Of a stretch of DNA of 64,000 nt, positions 33,937 to 42,965 are shown piece after piece. The notes under the pieces were generated by a model that saw nothing but the letters and a program-made list of their open reading frames with translations, searched no databases and was not told the origin of the DNA. The translations under genes and the position numbers were made by a program. Numbering within the stretch: the stretch's first letter is position 1; the number at the start of each line of letters is the position of its first letter. Origin of the DNA: Bacteroidales bacterium (GTDB lineage Bacteria; Bacteroidota; Bacteroidia; Bacteroidales; UBA932); contig JAFYRK010000108.1 in assembly GCA_017559545.1 (NCBI GenBank), positions 1-64,000 on the forward strand, written 5' to 3'.

Positions 33937-35333
33937 TGAAACCAATCAACAAAGACATACTGAAACTGGCTATCCCGAGCATCCTGGCCAATATTACCGT
34001 GCCGCTGGTCGGAATGGTGGACATTGCCGTGGCTGGACATCTTGATGTCAATGCAGCAACTATGATCGGTGGCATAGCGATAGGTTCCATGCTTTTCGAT
34101 CTGCTGTACTGGAACTTCGGTTTCCTTCGTGTCGGTACAGGCGGCCTGGCAGCGCAGGCATACGGCCGTGGCGACCGCAAGGAATGCGCCCGCATTCTTG
34201 CGCGTGCCCTCGGCATCGCCCTGGCATGTGCTCTGGTACTGATAGCAATCCAGTGGATATTTGTCAAGGCAGCTTTTCTGGTTGTGGATTCAAGTCCTGA
34301 GGTCCAGACCCTTGCTACAAAATACTTCTTCATCCGTATATGGGCCGCCCCGGCAACCCTCAGTCTCATGGCTCTCAAGGGCTGGTTCATAGGAATGCAG
34401 GATAGTGTCAGCGCTATGGCCACGGATATGACGGTCAATGGAATGAACGTCCTTATGAGCATAATCCTCTCTCTCGGATTTGCTGTCGGGGGTCTGCATT
34501 ATGACGGAATGGGATTCACCGGAGTGGCGGCAGGAACTGTCGTAGCCCAGTATTCGGGATTGACGGTGGCTCTGCTTCTTCTGCTTTGGAAATATCGTAA
34601 GAACACGCTTTCGACTCTGGCTTTGCCGGAACTCAGAGGTCTGTTCAAGGGTGACGAGACCCGTCGCTTCTTCGTAATGAACGCTGATCTTTATGTGCGT
34701 TCGCTCTGCTTCATAGCAATCTACATCGGCTTTACAATCATCTCTGCACGCTACGGTGATGTGCTCCTTGCTGTCAGCTCCATACTGATGAAACTTCTGA
34801 TGATATTCTCATATTTCACAGATGGATTCGCATATGCCGGAGAAGCATTGGTCGGAAAATATATAGGTGCCAGGGATCGTGGGATGTTGAGCCAGAGCAT
34901 CAGGTGGATATTTGTCTGGAGTATGGGATTGGCTCTGCTCTTTATGGGCGTATATCATTTTGCAGGTATGCCTCTGCTGCGTATGATGACTTCTGATGCT
35001 TCGGTTATAGAAGCTTCAATCGCCTTTCTTCCATGGCTTCTCCTGATGCCGCCGGTGGGATGCGCTGCATTTACTTGGGATGGCATATTTATCGGAGCTA
35101 CGGCTTCAAAAGGACTTCGCAACTCTATGTTCTGGGCTGTAGTGGCCTTTGTGTCTGTGTGGGTGATCGGAATACTCTGTCTTACCATCATGGTAGAAAG
35201 ACAGACCGTCGCACCGGATCAGTGCGACGGTCTTGCTATGCATGTGCTGATGGCGGCATACTTTGCTCACCTTCTTGCCCGTACGGTTTATCTGACTGCA
35301 AAGGCCAGAAAATCAGTGCTTTCTGCTATTTGA
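33936..35333 (+). CDS. MATE family efflux transporter (DinF-like)
   Basis: The protein has twelve predicted membrane segments and the two-fold MATE repeat. Early motifs are AIPSILANITVPLVGMVDIAVAGHL and FGFLRVGTGGLAAQAYGRGD, typical of the DinF branch. It should export cationic compounds using a sodium or proton gradient. Translation is coupled to rsgA by the TAATG overlap. It converges with the SGNH gene, overlapping by eight bases. Confidence 0.9.
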   Translation: MKPINKDILKLAIPSILANITVPLVGMVDIAVAGHLDVNAATMIGGIAIGSMLFDLLYWNFGFLRVGTGGLAAQAYGRGDRKECARILARALGIALACALVLIAIQWIFVKAAFLVVDSSPEVQTLATKYFFIRIWAAPATLSLMALKGWFIGMQDSVSAMATDMTVNGMNVLMSIILSLGFAVGGLHYDGMGFTGVAAGTVVAQYSGLTVALLLLLWKYRKNTLSTLALPELRGLFKGDETRRFFVMNADLYVRSLCFIAIYIGFTIISARYGDVLLAVSSILMKLLMIFSYFTDGFAYAGEALVGKYIGARDRGMLSQSIRWIFVWSMGLALLFMGVYHFAGMPLLRMMTSDASVIEASIAFLPWLLLMPPVGCAAFTWDGIFIGATASKGLRNSMFWAVVAFVSVWVIGILCLTIMVERQTVAPDQCDGLAMHVLMAAYFAHLLARTVYLTAKARKSVLSAI

Positions 35334-36420
35334 TGCCGTACTTCTTAAGAATCTTGAGAATAGGTTTTTCGATTGATTCTGCCCAAAGGGTGTAACCGTA
35401 ATCGTCAGGGTGAGTTCCGTCTACCGAAGTGTCGTGTGATGGCAAGGACGCGTCAGGAACGATAAAGTATACGTCCTTATATTTCTTGCACGCTTCTTTC
35501 ATAAGTCTTGCCGCTGTTTCCTGCTTTGCTCTTTCTCTATTGTCTGTAGATACGCAGAAGTTTCTATTCTCTCGGTATATTGTCTGCTGGAAAATCAGCG
35601 GAATGCCAGGGTGGGCAGCCTGAATCTTTTCAATGAATGGGAAGAGTCTTTCCTCGATCATTTGTGCATCAGGATTTGAGAATGAGTCAAAAATGAGTGC
35701 GTCAACCTTAGCGTCACAGAGAACATCAGCAAAATAAGGCTGCATCTTGCAGTTGCCGCTACAACCGAGGCTGAGAATCTGAAGGCCTGTGTTTCTCATG
35801 AACTGCATAGGGTAGCTCATGCCTCCACGGCTGGTGCTGATGCCATGGGTGTAGCTGGAACCGAAGATTCCGATACGATGTCTGAAAGGAGATTCGAGAG
35901 GCTCGATATAGGCGCCTTCCTGAATTCCTATCTGTGCGGAGTAAACCTCAGAATATATAGGAAGATAGAGCATGCATTCCTTTTCGGAATCATCCATATT
36001 TCTGATGATCACCAGGTTATCTTCGCTTTTATCTCCATGGTTGGTGGCTCCTGATTCTGCATAGATCCATTTGCCGTCCTTTTTGATATAGAGGTCATAT
36101 CCTCTATATGCGATCGGCATTGTTGATACTGAAGCCCACTCCCAGCCGAAGTCAGTCTTTACGGTGATTACTGTGGAATTTGTCTTGAAGAGCACAGCCA
36201 TGCCGGCAGGACAGCGTACCTGTCTGTTTTCGCCCTTTGTGAATCCTTTGTACTTTACGGTATCCACTCTATGGTATGGATTCGGAGTATTTTCATGAAT
36301 CTTACCGATAAGATTGAGTTCGGAAGCCTCTGTGAATACATACTTGACATCGTTTGGAGTCTGAGCCAGTGTGCAAAGTGAAAGTGCAGTGGCTGCAAAA
36401 ATTAGAATTAGACGTTTCAT
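35326..36420 (-). CDS. Secreted SGNH/GDSL hydrolase with GxDLY-type N-terminal domain
   Basis: Signal peptide at 1-19 (ending CTLAQ). The N-terminal beta domain carries RGYDLYIKKDGKW, the GxDLY motif of a domain usually paired with SGNH hydrolases. The catalytic domain has the nucleophile block GIFGSSYTHG, GCSGNCKM for the oxyanion Gly/Asn, and the DGTHPDDYG block with the catalytic Asp/His. It is likely to be a carbohydrate esterase acting outside the inner membrane; the substrate is unknown. Confidence 0.85.
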   Translation of the reverse strand: MKRLILIFAATALSLCTLAQTPNDVKYVFTEASELNLIGKIHENTPNPYHRVDTVKYKGFTKGENRQVRCPAGMAVLFKTNSTVITVKTDFGWEWASVSTMPIAYRGYDLYIKKDGKWIYAESGATNHGDKSEDNLVIIRNMDDSEKECMLYLPIYSEVYSAQIGIQEGAYIEPLESPFRHRIGIFGSSYTHGISTSRGGMSYPMQFMRNTGLQILSLGCSGNCKMQPYFADVLCDAKVDALIFDSFSNPDAQMIEERLFPFIEKIQAAHPGIPLIFQQTIYRENRNFCVSTDNRERAKQETAARLMKEACKKYKDVYFIVPDASLPSHDTSVDGTHPDDYGYTLWAESIEKPILKILKKYGIK

Positions 36421-36517
36421 GGTATTATTATCAGTTACTTTTATCCTTTCGTCAGTATAAAACCGCAGTTTGTCGGAATTCGGAGGGCGAATTTATTAAA
36501 AAATTCTTCAAATTTTA

Positions 36518-36525
36518 TAACTTTG
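36518..36525 (+). promoter_or_regulatory. -7 element upstream of the MFS phosphate-ester transporter
   Basis: TAACTTTG ends one base before the ATG at 36527, so that codon is unlikely to be the start and ATG 36566 is preferred. Confidence 0.45.
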
Positions 36526-36565
36526 TATGCTTTGTTTGTATACGTGTGGCTTTTTGATTTTTTTT

Positions 36566-37954
36566 ATGGGTCTATACCGATTTTACAGAATAAGCAAACC
36601 CTCAGCGGAGAAAGTTCCGCAGGAGCAGGTGATATCTACGTACAAGTCTCTCAGAAACAAGACTTTCTGGGGGGCTACGATTGCATATAGCCTGTACTAT
36701 ATCTGTAGAATGAGTGTCAGCATCTTCAAACAGCCCCTCATCGATGGGGATGTCCTTACAGCAGGACAGTTGGGACTCATAGGATCTTCGTTCATGTTCG
36801 TATATGCCATCGGTAAATTCCTGAACGGCTTCATAGCCGACTATTGCAACATCCGTCGCTTCATGGCCACCGGACTTTTCGTGTCGGCTCTCGTGAACTT
36901 CCTGATGGCAGTGTCAGGAATATTCCACAGCATGCTCCCTTCGGTGCTCATATTCGTTCTTTTCGCCATCCTTTGGGGAATGAACGGACTTTCGCAGTCA
37001 ATGGGTTCCGCTCCAGGAGTCATCAGCCTTTCAAGGTGGTTCCCTCTTTCAAAGAGAGGCTCATACTATAGCCTGTTCAGCACAAGTCCTGATATAGGAA
37101 AATTCTTCTCGTACCTGATACTGGGTTGGATCTGCGGAGTAGCAGGATGGCAGTTCGGCTTTCTTGCCGCATCTGCCGCTGGCCTTGCCGGAGCCGGTAT
37201 CATCCTTCTGATGGTGTCGGATACTCCTGAAAGCAAGGGACTTCCGTCTGTGCAGGAACTCTCTGGTGAGACCCTTACAAAGGTAGATAAGAAGCCTACA
37301 AAGGAACTTCAGAAGTTTGTGCTGAAACACCCGGGAGTGTGGGTCATCGCCCTATCAAGTGCATTCCTATACATCACAAAGAATGCTGTAGACGGTTGGG
37401 GAGTGCTCTTCCTCCAGGAGGCGAGAGGCTTTGAAATGAGCGAGGCGACGAGAATCCTTGCATATTCGGTTGGATTCAGCATCGCAGGCACAGTATCTGC
37501 CGGATGGCTTTCTGACAAGGTGTTCAAAGGCAACCGTATCAAGCCGGCTCTGATCTCCGGAATCATGTGCGCGGTTTCTCTGTCTTTCTTCCTTTTCGTT
37601 GGAGGAAGCTACCTTATGAACATAGTATATGTCTCGATGTTCAGCTTCTCGATGGGAGTGCTTTATTGCGTGGTTGCGGGTCTGATGGCGGTGGATATCG
37701 TTCCGAGAAAGGCTACAGGAGCTGCGCTGGGAATAGTTGGAATTTCGAGCTATGTGGCAGCGGGACTACAGGATATAACAAGCGGATATCTCATTCAGTA
37801 CAACACTACAGAGGTTATGAATGCGGCAGGCGAGCTGAATAAGGTATATGATTTTGGACCTGTTTCGTGGTTCTGGGTTGTGGCTGCAGTGATATCGTTC
37901 GTCCTTCCGGTGCTCAACTGGAACAAGCTCCGCACCCGCACCTTGCAGGACTGA
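36566..37954 (+). CDS. MFS transporter, organophosphate:phosphate antiporter type
   Basis: The 462-aa protein has twelve membrane segments. NKTFWGATIAYSLYYICRMS resembles the UhpT/GlpT family start (a first helix with Y and R facing the pore), and GLIGSSFMFVYAIGKFLNGFIAD and GMNGLSQSMGSAPGV are OPA-like. It may exchange a sugar or glycerol phosphate for phosphate. It lies upstream of malQ, but a 198-bp gap with a repeat element separates them. Confidence 0.82.
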   Translation: MGLYRFYRISKPSAEKVPQEQVISTYKSLRNKTFWGATIAYSLYYICRMSVSIFKQPLIDGDVLTAGQLGLIGSSFMFVYAIGKFLNGFIADYCNIRRFMATGLFVSALVNFLMAVSGIFHSMLPSVLIFVLFAILWGMNGLSQSMGSAPGVISLSRWFPLSKRGSYYSLFSTSPDIGKFFSYLILGWICGVAGWQFGFLAASAAGLAGAGIILLMVSDTPESKGLPSVQELSGETLTKVDKKPTKELQKFVLKHPGVWVIALSSAFLYITKNAVDGWGVLFLQEARGFEMSEATRILAYSVGFSIAGTVSAGWLSDKVFKGNRIKPALISGIMCAVSLSFFLFVGGSYLMNIVYVSMFSFSMGVLYCVVAGLMAVDIVPRKATGAALGIVGISSYVAAGLQDITSGYLIQYNTTEVMNAAGELNKVYDFGPVSWFWVVAAVISFVLPVLNWNKLRTRTLQD

Positions 37955-37985
37955 CGCACAACCTTCAAAAAACAGAAAGAATAGA

Positions 37986-38137
37986 ACAACATAAAAATAA
38001 CCATCAGTTTGGAACGAAGTGATGGTAAGTCCTCCTCCCGAGGAGGAGGATTTAGGAGGAGGGTAACGTAGACAGGTTTCATACGCCTGCACGACGTTAA
38101 ATAGAATGAAAGTATAGATACAACATAAAAATAACCA
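37986..38137. repeat. Composite palindromic element between 18-bp direct repeats, upstream of malQ
   Basis: The 18-mer ACAACATAAAAATAACCA occurs at 37986-38003 and exactly again at 38120-38137. Between them are: a CCATCA/TGATGG inverted repeat (38001-38006 and 38020-38025), a perfect TCCTCCTC-CC-GAGGAGGA hairpin (38030-38047), and GGGTAACGTAGACA (38061-38074). The last begins a nested palindrome: TAACGT (38064-38069) with ACGTTA (38094-38099), and CAGG (38073-38076) with CCTG (38086-38089). GGGTAACGTAGACA, TCATA, CTGCACG and TTAA-TAGAA are shared in order with the element at 3672-3775. Confidence 0.75.
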
Positions 38138-38152
38138 AATAACATTAATAAT

Positions 38153-40555
38153 ATGAAACTCAACATCAGCATTGAATACAGGACAAGCTGGGGCGAAGAA
38201 ATCGTCCTTTGTCTTGGAGGAAAGCGCTACCCTCTCGTTTATACAACAGAGGGAATCTGGGAGGGCGAGATCGCTCGCGTGAACCTCTCTAAGACAGCCG
38301 AGTACTCATATGAGGTTGTTCGCGATGGCCAGACTGTACGCAAGGAGTGGAAGAAGCATTTTCTTGCACTGCCTGAGGGCGTCGAGCCAAAGGAACTCAC
38401 AGTCTATGACAGATGGAACGACCGTCCGACAGACTCTCCTTTCTATTCATCAGCATTCACAAACGCTATCTTCGGCAGACCTGCAGAGAAGGCAAAGAAG
38501 GCTCCTAAGGGTGTCAATGCCGTTATCCAGGTAGCCGCTCCGACTCTTCGCCCTAACGAAGTTCTTGCTCTCGCAGGCAGCGGAAAGGCTCTCAAGGAGT
38601 GGACAAAGGTTGTTCCTTTTGACGGTTCAGACTATCCATATTGGACTCTCGCTCTCAATGTGACAGAACCATTCGCATACAAGATTCTTATTGCTGATAA
38701 GGATACACTTGCTCCTGTAGCATGGGAGGATGGCGAGAACAGATGGTTTGCTTCGCTTCCTCAGGAAGATGAGGTTGTGGTTGAGGCTGATCTTCAGGTT
38801 CGTTTCAGCGGTCGTGACTGGAAGGGAGCAGGTACTGCGATCCCAGTATTCTCGCTCCGCACAGAGGATGACTTCGGAGTAGGTGAGTTCTATGACCTCA
38901 AGAAGATGGTTGACTGGGCTGCAGCTACAGGTCAGAGCATCCTCCAGCTTCTCCCGATCAACGATACTACAATGCTCCACACATGGGAGGATTCATACCC
39001 ATATAATCCTAACTCGACATTCGCACTTCACCCTCAGTTCCTGCACCTTCCTGCGGCGGGCGTGAAGGAGGACGAGGCTTACAAGGCCCTTAAGGCTGAG
39101 CTTAACGCTCTCGAGCAGATTGACTATGAGCGTGTGAACAATGCTAAGCTCGAGCTTCTCCACAAGGCGTTTGACAAGACATTCAAGAAGCTCTCCGCTA
39201 CAGCAGGTTATCAGGCATTCGTAGAGAAGAATGCTCACTGGCTCCTTCCTTACGCTGCTTTCTGCGTGCTTCGTGACATCAACGGAACTCCGGATTTCTC
39301 ACAGTGGAAGGGATATGCGAAATACAACAAGAAGAAGGTTGCTGCATTCTGCGAGGAGCATAAGGCAGAGGTCGACTTCTGGTGCTTCGTTCAGTACCAC
39401 CTTGATCTCCAGCTCTCAGAGGTATGCAAGTATGCACACTCGAAGGGTGTGATCTTCAAGGGTGACCTTCCTATCGGAATCAGCCGCACCAGCGTGGACG
39501 CATGGCTCTACCCTGAGCTCTTCCATATGGACTCGCAGGCGGGAGCACCACCTGATGCATTCTCTGCTGACGGCCAGAACTGGGGATTCCCTACATATAA
39601 CTGGGAGAAGATGGCAGAGGATGATTTCGCATGGTGGAAGTCTCGTCTTGCAAAGATGTCCGAGTACTTCGATGCATTCCGTATTGACCATATCCTCGGC
39701 TTCTTCCGCATATGGGAGATTCCGCTTTGGACACAGAGCGGTCTCAACGGCTACTTCAATCCTGCACTTCCTTTCCCTGCACATGAACTCCAGAGTCAGG
39801 GATTTGATGTGACCAATTTCGACCTCTTCATGGAGGATCCACGTAAGACAGGTCACTACCATCCTAAGATCGGCGCAAAGTCAACTCAGGGCTATCAGTG
39901 GCTTGATGCGTACCGCAAGGCAGCTTACGATCGTCTCTACGAAGACTTCTTCTATCGTCGCAACAACGAGTTCTGGAAGGAGAAGGCTATGCAGAAGCTT
40001 CCTGCGCTTCTTGACTCTACAGGAATGCTCGCATGCGGTGAGGACCTTGGAATGATTCCGGCTACTGTGCCTCAGGTAATGGCAGACCTTAGAATCCTTT
40101 CACTTGAGATCCAGCGCATGCCTAAGTCAGTAGAGGAGACATTTGCACATCCGGCAAACTACCCATACCTGTCAGTATGTACAACTTCAACACATGACAT
40201 GAACCCTATCCGTGCATGGTGGGAGGAAGACCGTCAGGTAACTGAGCAGTTCTGGCATATGATTCTTGGTAACCAGGGCGAGGCTCCATACTTCTGCGAG
40301 CCATGGATCTGCCGCCAGATCCTCGACCAGCACCTGTGGTCGCCTGCAATGCTGACAGTGCTTCCGCTTCAGGACTGGCTCTCGATGGACGGCGCACTCC
40401 GTCGCCTCAATCCTCACGATGAGCGTATCAATGTCCCTGCAAACTCACGCCATTACTGGCGTTACAGAATGCACCTGACAGTAGAGCAGCTCGCGGCAGC
40501 CAAGGAGTTCAACGACACTCTTGCCGGCATGATCGCTTCAAGCGGTCGTTGTTAA
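38153..40555 (+). CDS. malQ: 4-alpha-glucanotransferase (amylomaltase, GH77) with N-terminal starch-binding domains
   Basis: It rearranges maltodextrins in the cytoplasm, making longer chains and free glucose. Two CBM20-like domains occupy about residues 1-95 and 120-225. The GH77 domain follows from FGVGEFYDLKKMVDWAA, with LQLLPINDT, PYNPNSTFALHPQFL, the nucleophile D512 in FRIDHILGFFRIW, the acid/base E630 in CGEDLG, and STHDMNPIR for the third Asp. It has no signal peptide. The long form with CBM20 domains is usual in Bacteroidetes. It ends at a strong bidirectional terminator. Confidence 0.94.
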   Translation: MKLNISIEYRTSWGEEIVLCLGGKRYPLVYTTEGIWEGEIARVNLSKTAEYSYEVVRDGQTVRKEWKKHFLALPEGVEPKELTVYDRWNDRPTDSPFYSSAFTNAIFGRPAEKAKKAPKGVNAVIQVAAPTLRPNEVLALAGSGKALKEWTKVVPFDGSDYPYWTLALNVTEPFAYKILIADKDTLAPVAWEDGENRWFASLPQEDEVVVEADLQVRFSGRDWKGAGTAIPVFSLRTEDDFGVGEFYDLKKMVDWAAATGQSILQLLPINDTTMLHTWEDSYPYNPNSTFALHPQFLHLPAAGVKEDEAYKALKAELNALEQIDYERVNNAKLELLHKAFDKTFKKLSATAGYQAFVEKNAHWLLPYAAFCVLRDINGTPDFSQWKGYAKYNKKKVAAFCEEHKAEVDFWCFVQYHLDLQLSEVCKYAHSKGVIFKGDLPIGISRTSVDAWLYPELFHMDSQAGAPPDAFSADGQNWGFPTYNWEKMAEDDFAWWKSRLAKMSEYFDAFRIDHILGFFRIWEIPLWTQSGLNGYFNPALPFPAHELQSQGFDVTNFDLFMEDPRKTGHYHPKIGAKSTQGYQWLDAYRKAAYDRLYEDFFYRRNNEFWKEKAMQKLPALLDSTGMLACGEDLGMIPATVPQVMADLRILSLEIQRMPKSVEETFAHPANYPYLSVCTTSTHDMNPIRAWWEEDRQVTEQFWHMILGNQGEAPYFCEPWICRQILDQHLWSPAMLTVLPLQDWLSMDGALRRLNPHDERINVPANSRHYWRYRMHLTVEQLAAAKEFNDTLAGMIASSGRC

Positions 40556-40593
40556 TCTTCTGGCGCCTAAGTGATTGGTGCTCAGTAAATTGT

Positions 40594-40627
40594 AAAAACC
40601 GCGTGCTGCCAAAAGCACGCGGTTTTT
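40594..40627. terminator. Bidirectional terminator between malQ and the response regulator
   Basis: A perfect 14-bp stem: AAAAACCGCGTGCT (40594-40607), loop GCCAAA, AGCACGCGGTTTTT (40614-40627). A- and T-runs on both sides make it work for both convergent genes. Confidence 0.9.
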
Positions 40628-40662
40628 GTAAATGCTTGATGGTTAGCGCTTTGTGTGCCAGG

Positions 40663-41418
40663 CTATTTTTCAAGCCAGTTCATGAAATCGTCCACTCGGG
40701 AACGGCTGACAGTCATCTCGAACGATGACTCGGGCGATGCTATGATGCGCAGCCTGCCGGTCTGCTTGATTATGCTTCTGATGGCCTTCATGGAAATGAT
40801 GCAGCTTCGTGAGATACGGAAGAAGTCGGCAGGATTGAGCTCGTCGTTGATTACATCAAGAGATGAGTCTATGATGTAGCGCTGCTCGTCAAACGTCACC
40901 AGATAATTGTTCTTTTCTTCGGAGTATACATATGCGATTTCGGAAGTCTTCAACGGCACAATTCTGTCGTTGATCTTTATGATGTAACGCTCCTTGTATT
41001 CCTTCTTTGGGGCATTCTTGCCTTCCATGAGTTTCATAAGCGCCTCAATGTCTACGCTGCCTCCCCTCGAGCGTACGCGGGAAACAGCTCGTTGCAAGGC
41101 ATCGGCATCTACAGGCTTGAGCAGATAGTCGATGCTTCCTGCCTCAAATGCCTTGAGTGCATAACTGTCATAAGCTGTGGTCATTATGACCTTAGCCTTT
41201 ATATCGACCTGTCTGAATATCTCGAAGCAGATGCCGTCTGCGAGTTCCACGTCCATGAAGATTACATCAACGCTGTTTGCAGGGTCTCTAAGCCATGCAA
41301 CAGCGCTATTGACTGATGTCGCTGTTCCTACGACATCCATGTCAGGATAGTTCTGTGCAAGTAATCTTGTCAGGCTTCTCTGAGCCATGATTTCGTCTTC
41401 AACTATCAGTACTTTCAT
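40663..41418 (-). CDS. LytTR-type response regulator
   Basis: The receiver domain (1-115) has the acidic pocket E7-D8-E9, phosphorylation site D56 (IFMDVEL), T in MTTAYDSYA and the conserved K in YLLKP. The LytTR DNA-binding domain (about 145-250) is recognised by YIIKINDRIVPLKTSEIAYVYSEEKNNYLVTFD. It is spaced six bases from the sensor kinase gene upstream. Its position next to the starch genes makes them plausible targets, which is an inference only. Confidence 0.92.
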   Translation of the reverse strand: MKVLIVEDEIMAQRSLTRLLAQNYPDMDVVGTATSVNSAVAWLRDPANSVDVIFMDVELADGICFEIFRQVDIKAKVIMTTAYDSYALKAFEAGSIDYLLKPVDADALQRAVSRVRSRGGSVDIEALMKLMEGKNAPKKEYKERYIIKINDRIVPLKTSEIAYVYSEEKNNYLVTFDEQRYIIDSSLDVINDELNPADFFRISRSCIISMKAIRSIIKQTGRLRIIASPESSFEMTVSRSRVDDFMNWLEK

Positions 41419-41424
41419 AAGTAT

Positions 41425-42804
41425 CTACAATAAAGGTAAGGTTACACTATAGCTTTTCCCGTCGTTTTCTATTTCAATAGTCTTGCCTGACAGATCCATA
41501 TACTGTTGGCGTATGTACTTGTGTCCCAATCCTGTAGACTCGACGCGAGTTACCTTGGGAATGATGTTGTTGCACACTTTCAGCTTGTCGTCAATGACCT
41601 CTATGCTTATCTTGAGAGGGTTGTCGGAAGTTACTGCATTGTGCTTTGTCGCATTTTCAATGATAAGTTGTACCGAACATGGAAGTACATATCTTGTCAT
41701 TTCCTTGTCAGGAATATTGATCTCTACATCAAATCCTTCAGGGAATCTCAACCTGAGGAGGTCTACATACTGGGCTACAAACGCCAGTTCGTCGCGGAGC
41801 GGAACAATGTCTTCGTCCTCGCTCTTGATCATGTAACGGTAGATGCCGGCAAGCTTATGAATGTAAGTACTGGCCTCCTTTGACTTTCCCTCACACACCA
41901 GACAATCAAGAATATTCAGGGAATTGAACAGGAAGTGCGGGTTGACCTGTCCCTTGAGCTTCAGATAACGGTATTGAGCCATATTGGCTTTCTCTCGCTC
42001 ATGGTGCATTTCAACCTTCGCAGATATTGCATAATTAACAACGAAGACCATACAGTAGACTGTTGTCTGTGTAAGGATTGAAACAAGGAAGAGGAGTACA
42101 AAATCCTGCATGAAATCCAGGTGCATCTTGAACGGGAATCCCGATCCTGCAAGAAGGGTCTCAAGTAGCGAACATGCCAGCATGAATGCGCATCCTGATG
42201 CAATTCTAAGAAGTCTTGAAGTGTCTTTGTGCCTGTTTATAATGTTCCTTATATACAGTAGGTTGACGCAGATAAGTACAATGATTCCCACTGGGTTAGA
42301 CAGCACTTGGATCGTGAGCTCGAACACCTTTTCCGCTCCAAGAGGCTGCTGAGAATAAATGGACATTATGGCTAGTCGCAGAATGAATATTCCTCCTGCC
42401 GCAAGTAAGGTCCACTTGAGCGTTGATGCTGGAATTCCGTTGCCGGACTTCATCTTTGGGAAGAGTTCAGAGACACCTACGACGCACCATCCAAGAATTT
42501 CTGTAGTAACTGCTGTCGATACTGCATGCACGGCATATGGAGAACTGATGAATGTTTCCAGAATGCTTGCTCCGAGTGTACCGAACAGGTAACCCAGAAT
42601 GTTTGATATGATGATGATGGATGCTGTGAACTCGATGTTGAGATTCTTTCTGAAACACACCAGCAGCACCATGGTCATTGTGAGCAGCGTGAGCAGCAGT
42701 TCGTCCTCTATGCCGGCTAGACGGCAGGTCAGGGCTACGACTGCATGCAGAAGTGCGAACAAATGGATGATCCACATGGGCCTTATGTTGGAAAAAGAAG
42801 TCAT
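41425..42804 (-). CDS. LytS-like sensor histidine kinase
   Basis: About seven to eight membrane helices (residues 10-270) precede a His-kinase domain of the LytS/YehU type, with the phospho-acceptor block LKGQVNPHFLFNSLN and the ATP-lid region PCSVQLIIENATKHNAV and STGLGHKYIRQQY. The frame is open to 42894, but ATG 42804 (MTSFSNIRPMWIIHLF) is the better start since the upstream part has no membrane character. It is divergent from the MFS carrier gene, with 161 bases between their starts. Confidence 0.9.
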   Translation of the reverse strand: MTSFSNIRPMWIIHLFALLHAVVALTCRLAGIEDELLLTLLTMTMVLLVCFRKNLNIEFTASIIIISNILGYLFGTLGASILETFISSPYAVHAVSTAVTTEILGWCVVGVSELFPKMKSGNGIPASTLKWTLLAAGGIFILRLAIMSIYSQQPLGAEKVFELTIQVLSNPVGIIVLICVNLLYIRNIINRHKDTSRLLRIASGCAFMLACSLLETLLAGSGFPFKMHLDFMQDFVLLFLVSILTQTTVYCMVFVVNYAISAKVEMHHEREKANMAQYRYLKLKGQVNPHFLFNSLNILDCLVCEGKSKEASTYIHKLAGIYRYMIKSEDEDIVPLRDELAFVAQYVDLLRLRFPEGFDVEINIPDKEMTRYVLPCSVQLIIENATKHNAVTSDNPLKISIEVIDDKLKVCNNIIPKVTRVESTGLGHKYIRQQYMDLSGKTIEIENDGKSYSVTLPLL

Positions 42805-42915
42805 CTGTTTACATTTTAATGCCGAAGATAGCAATTTCATCTCAAAAATACGACAATTCATCGGATTCTTCTCACAATTCGTCATCAGAATCACTCATCT
42901 ATTATATATAATAGT

Positions 42916-42923
42916 TATATTCG
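42916..42923 (+). promoter_or_regulatory. Possible -7 element of the MFS maltodextrin carrier
   Basis: TATATTCG is one base off TAnnTTTG and lies 42 bases before ATG 42966. The same octamer occurs at 62691-62698 before the pullulanase gene. Confidence 0.3.
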
Positions 42924-42965
42924 TGAACTTATACACACTGATAACTATAACCAAAAAATAAAATA

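Noticed and set aside
33875..34462. 195-codon minus-strand frame opposite rsgA/MATE
   Set aside because: Arg/Ala-rich low-complexity translation over two well-supported genes.
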